Assembly: GCA_031253875.1 (NCBI GenBank)
Contig: JAIRVN010000024.1
Location: forward strand, 1 to 11,497
Direction: 5' to 3'
Length of the DNA stretch: 11,497 nt
From: Deltaproteobacteria bacterium
Lineage (GTDB): Bacteria; Desulfobacterota; Desulfovibrionia; Desulfovibrionales; Desulfovibrionaceae
Part shown: positions 6,872 through 11,497 of the stretch, piece by piece
Numbering within the stretch: the stretch's first letter is position 1
Layout of the letters: the number at the start of each line of letters is the position of its first letter
Translations under genes and position numbers: made by a program
Notes under the pieces: generated by a model
What the model was told of the DNA's origin: nothing
Databases searched by the model: none
The model's input: the letters and a program-made list of their open reading frames with translations, nothing else

Positions 6872-8498
6872 TGCCTTCCTCGTTGTGTTCCTCGTTTCGT
6901 TCCTCACCATGAACGGCTTGTGACGTCCATGGTTCGGGCAGCGTGTTGTAGAGAGTCCAAAAACGCGGATAGAGCGCGCTCATGATGCCGGGATTGGCAA
7001 GCTGGAGGCGTGGCCGTGCAAAGGCGGCCAATGCATAGGCCATGGCCCAGGCCGGTGAAGGCGCCGTCCAGGGGGTCGCGTCGTGCTGTACGGGAGCTTC
7101 CGGGGGCACGAGGCGTGTGCCTGCCAGGGTGATGCCCACAGCGTGCAGAAAATCGTCGCGCTCGTCCTCGGCAAGTCCTTGCGGCAGTTCCGGCAGGCGC
7201 GCCTCCCGGCCGCGTAAGACCGGCAGGCAGGCCAGCGCCAGGGCCAAAGGCACAAAACGGATCGGCAGCCCGGGAAAGCCGGGCGACTGGGGCTGCCTTG
7301 CCGTATGTTCCGGGCATTGCGCAACAATGGCGTCGGCAGTCCGTTCCACGTGCACGCCCGCACTTTCCATTAGGCCCAGAAGTTCCCGGCCGGGCGCGCA
7401 ATCGGGCCATAGGCCCGTCAGGCGTACAGAACCGCCGGTACAGGCAGGCAGGGCCAGCAGCGTGCCCGCCAAAGCCAGATCCACGCCCACAGCGGGCGCG
7501 GCGGGCAGCGTGACGCCCGGCAGAATGCGTATGCGCCGGTCGGCGCGTTCGAACCCGACCCGGCAGGCGGTCAGGATATCAAGCGCCTCGTCCAGGATGA
7601 CATCCGCCTGGGGATGGGATGCAAGATCCAGGGCCACAGGCTGCGGCCAGCAAGGCGCGGCCAGGAGCAACCCGGTCACGGCGTCCGCCGGCAAGTCGGC
7701 AGGAATGCGCGCCTCTTGCGGCAGCATGCCCGAAGCCTCCAGGCGGACGGGCAGGCCGCGGGCGCCGGGAACAACGTTGGTCAGGCGCGCGCCGAGCAGC
7801 GGCGTAAAATGCCGTAGGGTCGAAAAGTCGTTGAGCTTGAGTTTGCTGTCGCCCGTGAATTTGGCGTGGGAGGCTCTGCCAAGATAGTGTCCGAGCAGCA
7901 GATGGAAATTCAGGCTGTCGTCTCCCGTAAAAATGACCTTGTCCGGCAGCGGCAGAGGGGCGCCCGCCCGGGCGAGCACCGAGCCGTTCTCCTGCCAGGC
8001 AAGCTGGCCCCCGGCCTGGTTGAAGGCTTTGACGCATTCCGTCAGCGGATCGTTCAACAAGCTGTCGTCAATGCGCAGAGGCTGGCCGGAACCGGCCGCC
8101 AATGCCAGGTACATACGCACGCGGCGGCAGGCCTTGGGGCCGGGCATGGACAGTGTGACCGGCTGCTGCGCGGGCGCAAGACCGAAGGCCCGGCGCGACT
8201 CGCCGTCCGGATCGGGCTTAGGCAGAAAATGTATTTCCTGCAGCAGGGAAAAAAGCTGCCGCGTGACCTTGGGGTCGCGGCTGACGCGAGTGGCGTATTT
8301 CTCCCAAGACGTGCGCAGCATTTGCTCCGTTTTCGCATTCAGATGGCTCCGGGACGCGGCAAGACGCTGCAGCACTTGATGGCGCTTGAGCAGAAGCCGG
8401 ATGATGCTGCGATCTATGTCCGTGACTTCTTCCGTCAATGTGCGTCCGGGCCGGGCGGGTTTTTCGCGCATAGGGCGCTTCGGGGCGCTTGGGATCAA
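6789..8498 (-). CDS. Chorismate-mutase-like / EPSP-synthase-like fusion, probable pseudoenzyme
   Basis: Chosen start is a TTG at 8498 overlapping the hemL stop, with AAGGTGA 4 nt before it, giving 569 residues. The ATG at 8471 (560 residues) has no clear binding site, and the frame stays open to 8564. Residues about 20-93 resemble an AroQ-type chorismate mutase ([19 protein letters not shown]). Residues about 112-523 follow the EPSP synthase scaffold: MPGPK for [13 protein letters not shown] for [19 protein letters not shown] for the matching strand, [11 protein letters not shown] for the DHRMAM helix, and [10 protein letters not shown] for DPKCTAKTFP. In my hand alignment to E. coli AroA nearly all shikimate-3-phosphate and PEP-contacting residues are replaced; Lys122 and Asp340 remain. 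Active EPSP synthase is therefore unlikely. The C-terminal 45 residues are charged and repetitive. Function unknown. Confidence 0.85.
   Translation of the reverse strand: MIPSAPKRPMREKPARPGRTLTEEVTDIDRSIIRLLLKRHQVLQRLAASRSHLNAKTEQMLRTSWEKYATRVSRDPKVTRQLFSLLQEIHFLPKPDPDGESRRAFGLAPAQQPVTLSMPGPKACRRVRMYLALAAGSGQPLRIDDSLLNDPLTECVKAFNQAGGQLAWQENGSVLARAGAPLPLPDKVIFTGDDSLNFHLLLGHYLGRASHAKFTGDSKLKLNDFSTLRHFTPLLGARLTNVVPGARGLPVRLEASGMLPQEARIPADLPADAVTGLLLAAPCWPQPVALDLASHPQADVILDEALDILTACRVGFERADRRIRILPGVTLPAAPAVGVDLALAGTLLALPACTGGSVRLTGLWPDCAPGRELLGLMESAGVHVERTADAIVAQCPEHTARQPQSPGFPGLPIRFVPLALALACLPVLRGREARLPELPQGLAEDERDDFLHAVGITLAGTRLVPPEAPVQHDATPWTAPSPAWAMAYALAAFARPRLQLANPGIMSALYPRFWTLYNTLPEPWTSQAVHGEERNEEHNEEGNDKTPRKRVRLSGVYSSVAGTVGETAR
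6876..6905. repeat. 12-bp tandem repeat, about 2.5 units, at the end of the EPSP-synthase-like gene
   Basis: On the plus strand, TTCCTCGTTGTG (6876-6887), TTCCTCGTTTCG (6888-6899) and TTCCTC (6900-6905) are in tandem. On the coding strand each unit holds GAGGAA and, in the fusion protein, encodes part of a Glu/Asn-rich tail ([14 protein letters not shown]). The copy nearest the 6871 start forms part of the ribosome binding site of the small gene. Confidence 0.7.
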
Positions 8499-9766
8499 AA
8501 CGTCACCTTCTTTGCGGCATCCAGGGTATGATTGAAGTCGTCGTCGCTGTGCGCGAAGGAACACATGCCCGCTTCAAAGGCTGCGGGCGCAAGGTAAACG
8601 CCCGCGTCGCGCATTTGCTTGTAGAAGCTGGTGAACAGCGCGAGGTCGGCTGTTTTTACCGAGGCAAAGTCAACAATCGTTTCCCTGGTAAAAAACACGC
8701 AGAACATGGACGCCAGGCTGAGGACCTGGACGGGCACGCCCTTGCCCGCCAGGATCTGTTCCAGCTCCCTGGCGAAGCCGGCGACGCGCGTTTCCAGGGC
8801 CGCGTAGTCGCTGTGCTGCAGGACGCGCAGCGTGGCGATGCCCGCAGCCATGGCCAGCGGGTTGCCGGAAAGGGTTCCCGCCTGATACACGTCGCCCTCG
8901 GGCGCGATGCGCTGCATATAGGCGGCTTTGCCGCCGTACGCGCCGACAGGCAGACCGCCGCCGATGATTTTGCCGAGCGTGGTCAGGTCGGGCGCGATGT
9001 TGAAGCGCTGCTGCGCGCCGCCATAGCCCACGCGGAAGCCGGTGATGACCTCGTCGAAGATCAGCAGGCTCCCGTATTGGTCGCACAGGCTGCGCAAACC
9101 CTCCAGAAAGCCGGGCTGCGGAGGAACAAGGCCCATGTTGCCCGCAACGGGTTCCACGATAATGGCCGCCACTTCCTGCCCGTGGCTTTCGAAAAGCGTT
9201 TTTACGGCCGCCAGGTCGTTATACGGGGCCAGCAGGGTGTCGGCCACGGTGGCGGGCGGCACGCCCGGCGTGCCGGGAATGGACAGCGTGGCGACTCCGG
9301 ATCCGGCCGCGGCCAGGAAGGGATCGGCATGGCCGTGATAGCAGCCGATACATTTGAGTACCCTGGCGCGTCCGGTGACGCCGCGCGCAAGGCGTAGGGC
9401 GCTCATGGTCGCCTCGGTGCCGGAATTGACCATGCGCACCATTTCCACCGAAGGCAGGGCATCCGTCACCAGCCGGGCAAGTTCCACTTCCGCCTCGCAG
9501 GGTGCGCCATAGCTTGATCCTTCGGCGGCGGCCCCGCAGATGGCCCTGGTCACTTCCGGGTGGGCGTGGCCGAGGATCATCGGTCCCCAGGAGAGCACGA
9601 AATCAATCAGGGTACGGCCGTCCACGCTGGTGATCTTGCTGCCGGCGGCGCTCGCGATGAACAGGGGGATGCTGTCCACGTTCCTGCACGCGCGCACCGG
9701 GCTGTTGACGCCGCCGGGGATCAGCGTGCGGGCCTGTTCGAAAAGCTTGTGTGAGGCTTCGTACAT
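8495..9766 (-). CDS. hemL: Glutamate-1-semialdehyde 2,1-aminomutase
   Basis: This 423-residue protein is full length for HemL. The enzyme converts glutamate-1-semialdehyde to 5-aminolevulinate in the C5 route of tetrapyrrole synthesis, in the cytoplasm, with PLP. Visible signatures are [12 protein letters not shown] near 15-26, [17 protein letters not shown] (113-129), YHGHAD (143-148), [10 protein letters not shown] (203-212), [10 protein letters not shown] (236-245, Asp238 facing the PLP pyridine) and [16 protein letters not shown] with the PLP-binding Lys266. The start at 9766 has an AGGAG site that overlaps the stop codon of ahbB, and the gap between the two frames is 9 nt, so translation is probably coupled. 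The stop TGA overlaps the proposed TTG start of the next gene. Pairing with a siroheme decarboxylase fits the siroheme-dependent haem pathway of sulfate reducers. Confidence 0.97.
   Translation of the reverse strand: MYEASHKLFEQARTLIPGGVNSPVRACRNVDSIPLFIASAAGSKITSVDGRTLIDFVLSWGPMILGHAHPEVTRAICGAAAEGSSYGAPCEAEVELARLVTDALPSVEMVRMVNSGTEATMSALRLARGVTGRARVLKCIGCYHGHADPFLAAAGSGVATLSIPGTPGVPPATVADTLLAPYNDLAAVKTLFESHGQEVAAIIVEPVAGNMGLVPPQPGFLEGLRSLCDQYGSLLIFDEVITGFRVGYGGAQQRFNIAPDLTTLGKIIGGGLPVGAYGGKAAYMQRIAPEGDVYQAGTLSGNPLAMAAGIATLRVLQHSDYAALETRVAGFARELEQILAGKGVPVQVLSLASMFCVFFTRETIVDFASVKTADLALFTSFYKQMRDAGVYLAPAAFEAGMCSFAHSDDDFNHTLDAAKKVTF
8503..8509 (-). promoter_or_regulatory. Ribosome binding site supporting a TTG start at 8498
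   Basis: On the minus strand AAGGTGA lies inside the end of hemL, 4 nt before the TTG at 8498-8496. GGTGA is complementary to the anti-Shine-Dalgarno end of 16S rRNA. The TTG shares two bases with the hemL stop TGA, a layout typical of translational coupling, and decides the start of the fusion gene over the unsupported ATG at 8471. Confidence 0.5.
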
Positions 9767-9775
9767 CAGGGGCTC

Positions 9776-10252
9776 CTAAAAATAGGTCATGGACGTTTTT
9801 TTCAGCTCTTGCAGGCTGTCCAGCGCGGCGTATTCGCCCAGCGCCTTTTCGCGGCGCAAGGCTTCGATGACGTCCCGGCATTCTTCGGCGCTGCGGCCGT
9901 GCACCATGGTGAAAAAGGTGTATGGCCAGTCCGGCGCAGAACTTGGACGATAATAGCAATGTGAAATATTTTGATGTTTCGCGGCAATTGCCCCGGCAGC
10001 GTCCACAAGCGCCTCGTCAACGCGCCAGGCTACCATGACGTTATGCGTCCAGCCGGTTTTTTGGTGTTTGATGCTGGCCCCGAAACGGCGGATCGCGCCG
10101 TCCTGCTTCAGACGCGCCAGCAGGGCGATGACCTCGGCTTCGTCCACGCCCGCCTCGCGGGCGATATCCGCATACGGGGTCAGAGAATCCGGCAGATCGG
10201 ACTGCACAATGCGCAGTACCGCGAGTTCGCCGGGCGTAAAATCGTACGGCAT
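9776..10252 (-). CDS. ahbB: Siroheme decarboxylase subunit, AhbB type (AsnC/Lrp-like fold)
   Basis: The start at 10252 follows AGAAGG and gives 158 residues; the frame stays open to 10354 without a better site. Residues about 8-56 form an Lrp/AsnC-like helix-turn-helix ending in RRFGAS (55-60), the hallmark of AhbA/AhbB and NirD/L/G/H decarboxylases. The second half is an Lrp-like alpha/beta domain with SHCYYRP (97-103, His98) and [14 protein letters not shown] (108-121). Family knowledge: AhbA and AhbB together convert siroheme to 12,18-didecarboxysiroheme, the first step of the alternative haem pathway in sulfate reducers and archaea. The hemL neighbour supports this role over a transcription regulator, which automatic annotation often assigns. 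AhbB rather than AhbA is judged from the SHCYYRP/WPYTFF pattern and is less certain. The partner gene is not in the window. Confidence 0.85.
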   Translation of the reverse strand: MPYDFTPGELAVLRIVQSDLPDSLTPYADIAREAGVDEAEVIALLARLKQDGAIRRFGASIKHQKTGWTHNVMVAWRVDEALVDAAGAIAAKHQNISHCYYRPSSAPDWPYTFFTMVHGRSAEECRDVIEALRREKALGEYAALDSLQELKKTSMTYF

Positions 10253-10317
10253 GGATGCCTTCTTATCCTGTCTCCGAACGGGACGCAAGGCGTGGGCGGA
10301 ATGCGTGAAAATAGGCA

Positions 10318-10346
10318 TTGCTCCCTTTGGCCGCTGAAGGCACAAT
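10318..10346 (+). promoter_or_regulatory. Candidate sigma-70-type promoter for gpsA
   Basis: TTGCTC (10318-10323) and CACAAT (10341-10346) are separated by exactly 17 nt and lie 25 nt before the gpsA start, with AGGAG at 10360-10364. Matches to consensus are 3 of 6 and 4 of 6, so this is only a candidate. An 8-bp palindrome TGGCGCCA (10346-10353) covers the expected start of transcription. The rest of 10253-10371 shows no convincing promoter for ahbB on the other strand. Confidence 0.35.
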
Positions 10347-10371
10347 GGCGCCAAGGAACAGGAGCGTCGCC

Positions 10372-11379
10372 ATGAGCGGAAAAAAGAGTTTGCGCGTTAT
10401 GGTTGCGGGCGGTGGGAGCTGGGGCACGGCTCTGGCGCATGTGCTGGCCTGCGGCGGACATGAGGTGCTGTTGTGGGCGCGCGATGCCGCCGTTGTGGAG
10501 GCGGTGAACGCGCGCCACGAAAATCCGCGCTACCTGCCGGGCCGCGTGCTGCACGAAGGCCTGCGGGCCCCGGGCGATACAACGCTGTTCGCTGAGCGGG
10601 AACTTATGCTGCTGGCTGTGCCCTGTCAGCAGATGCGGGAATTTCTGGGGCGCGTCCGGACGCATTTTGCTCCCGGCCTGGTGCTGGTAAATGCCTCCAA
10701 GGGCATCGAGCTGGTCAGCCGTTTGCGCATGAGCAGCCTGATGCGGGAACTGCTGCCCCCTCTTGCGTACAACTACGTGATGCTTTCCGGGCCGTCTTTC
10801 GCGGCGGAGGTGCTGGACGGGCAGCCCACGGCGGTGGTGCTGGCCTGCGAGGAGGAGGCGCTTGGCGCCCACCTGCGCCAGGCCTTCTCCACACCCGTAT
10901 TCCGTTGTTATTCCAGCACGGACGTATGCGGCGTGGAACTCGGCGGAGCGGTCAAGAACGTGATGGCCATCGCCGCCGGCCTGTGCGACGGCCTGGGGCT
11001 CGGGCACAATTCACGGGGTGCGCTGATCACGCGCGGGCTTGCGGAGATAAGCCGCCTCGGCGTGGCTTTGGGGGCGCGGCCGGGTACCTTTATGGGCTTG
11101 TCCGGCCTTGGCGATTTGGTGCTGAGTTGCACGGGCGATTTGTCGCGCAACCGCCGGGTGGGGCTGGCGCTTGCCGGAGGCGGCGAACTTGAGGAGATTG
11201 TCCGCAATCTCGGTTCCACGGCCGAAGGGGTACAAACCACCTTTGCGGTGCATAGCCTCGGCCGCGAGTATGGGGTTGAAACACCCATCACCGATGCGGT
11301 CCATTCCATACTCCAGGGCAGCCGGACGCCCAGGCAGGCCATACGGGAGCTGATGCTCCGGAATTTGAGGGAGGAATGA
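10372..11379 (+). CDS. gpsA: Glycerol-3-phosphate dehydrogenase [NAD(P)+]
   Basis: This 335-residue protein is full length for GpsA, which reduces dihydroxyacetone phosphate to sn-glycerol 3-phosphate for phospholipid synthesis in the cytoplasm. The N-terminal Rossmann motif is [14 protein letters not shown] (13-26). NASKGIE (107-113) carries a conserved lysine, SGPSFAAEV (139-147) and [12 protein letters not shown] (192-203) carry substrate-site residues including catalytic Lys195, and [20 protein letters not shown] (242-261) is the C-terminal family signature. The start at 10372 is chosen because AGGAG lies 7 nt upstream and the Rossmann motif follows at the usual distance; an earlier ATG at 10345 and the open frame back to 10318 would add unconserved residues. 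It is divergent from ahbB, with 119 nt between the genes, and appears to be a single-gene unit. Confidence 0.97.
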   Translation: MSGKKSLRVMVAGGGSWGTALAHVLACGGHEVLLWARDAAVVEAVNARHENPRYLPGRVLHEGLRAPGDTTLFAERELMLLAVPCQQMREFLGRVRTHFAPGLVLVNASKGIELVSRLRMSSLMRELLPPLAYNYVMLSGPSFAAEVLDGQPTAVVLACEEEALGAHLRQAFSTPVFRCYSSTDVCGVELGGAVKNVMAIAAGLCDGLGLGHNSRGALITRGLAEISRLGVALGARPGTFMGLSGLGDLVLSCTGDLSRNRRVGLALAGGGELEEIVRNLGSTAEGVQTTFAVHSLGREYGVETPITDAVHSILQGSRTPRQAIRELMLRNLREE

Positions 11380-11403
11380 GAGAAGATCTATAGCCTGTTA
11401 TGC

Positions 11404-11430
11404 GGGAAATTTTCTCCCTGGGAGCTTTTT
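11404..11430 (+). terminator. Weak candidate terminator after gpsA
   Basis: CTCCCTGGGAG (11414-11424) can form a stem of only 4 bp with a 3-nt loop, followed by CTTTTT (11425-11430). GGGA at 11404 could instead pair with TCCC at 11415-11418. Position between convergent genes fits a terminator, but the stem is short. Confidence 0.25.
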
Positions 11431-11497
11431 ACTGAACAAGCCGAGGCCATTTGCGTGAAAAATGCATGAGGCGAAGTATCTCAACCTGCTCATTTTG
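11429..11497 (-). CDS. C-terminal end of a probable ParE/RelE-family toxin, 5' truncated by window edge
   Basis: On the minus strand the frame is open from the window edge (11497) to TAA at 11431-11429 and encodes 22 residues, QNEQVEILRLMHFSRKWPRL followed by VQ. A final beta strand VEILRLMH followed by a basic SRKWP segment just before the stop is the characteristic ending of ParE/RelE-family type II toxins (patterns such as VxILRVxHxxRxW). Family knowledge: these are small toxins of about 90-110 residues that act on gyrase (ParE) or translation (RelE), usually encoded just after an antitoxin gene. The antitoxin would lie beyond the right edge. The call rests on only 22 residues, so chance similarity is possible. 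The gene converges with gpsA, 49 nt apart. Confidence 0.55.
   Translation of the reverse strand, partial: QNEQVEILRLMHFSRKWPRLVQ

Noticed and set aside
5363..6985. 540-codon open frame on the plus strand
   Set aside because: It is antisense to the aminotransferase, whose PLP-site motifs are intact; its own translation has no family signature.
6789..8498. Calling this gene aroA
   Set aside because: The scaffold matches but the residues needed for EPSP synthase activity are missing, so the enzyme name would mislead.
10253..10371. Promoter for ahbB on the minus strand
   Set aside because: TTGCGT with TAAGAA at 17 nt exists, but it would place transcription start on the ribosome binding site; no other pair was convincing.
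11462..11497. Possible plus-strand gene start (ATG, 12 open codons to the edge)
   Set aside because: No ribosome binding site is present, and the opposite strand has a better explanation in the toxin-like frame.

Overview
The window most likely comes from a Desulfovibrio-type dissimilatory sulfate reducer (Desulfovibrionaceae). Its first three genes are the 3' end of the qmo operon (quinone-interacting membrane-bound oxidoreductase, electron donor to APS reductase), including the promoter-distal qmoD that accompanies qmoABC in Desulfovibrio. A siroheme-decarboxylase gene (ahbB type) lies next to hemL, which fits the siroheme-dependent haem pathway of these bacteria. Most of the DNA is GC-rich (sampled hemL lines are about 67% GC), but the serine transporter gene is clearly poorer in GC (sampled lines 38-47%).

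Layout. Positions 2-2526 (+): end of qmoB, then qmoC and qmoD, each with a strong ribosome binding site. Positions 2527-2677: convergent intergenic region with two 9-10 bp stem-loops. Positions 2678-10252 (-): seven closely spaced genes. Read in transcription order they are ahbB, hemL, a chorismate-mutase-like/EPSP-synthase-like fusion, a small 87-residue gene overlapping its end, a class I/II aminotransferase, an SdaC-like serine transporter and an iron-sulfur L-serine dehydratase. Positions 10253-10371: divergent intergenic region with a candidate gpsA promoter. Positions 10372-11379 (+): gpsA. The right edge (11429-11497, -) holds the last 22 codons of what looks like a ParE/RelE-family toxin.

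How the genes may work together. SdaC and SdaA would import serine and convert it to pyruvate, a good electron donor for sulfate respiration, and Qmo passes quinol electrons to APS reductase. HemL and AhbB supply early and late steps of haem synthesis; QmoC itself carries haem b. GpsA makes sn-glycerol 3-phosphate for phospholipids.

The most unusual item is the fusion protein at 6789-8498. It keeps the length and order of the EPSP synthase scaffold, but in a hand alignment it has lost nearly all substrate-binding and catalytic residues, and its N-terminal chorismate-mutase-like domain also lacks key residues. I read it as a pseudoenzyme of unknown role coupled to haem-synthesis genes. Other points of interest are the serine dehydratase without the usual C-terminal cysteine, the odd architecture of QmoD, and the toxin fragment. 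Apart from that fusion I see no evidence of a wholly new multi-gene system.
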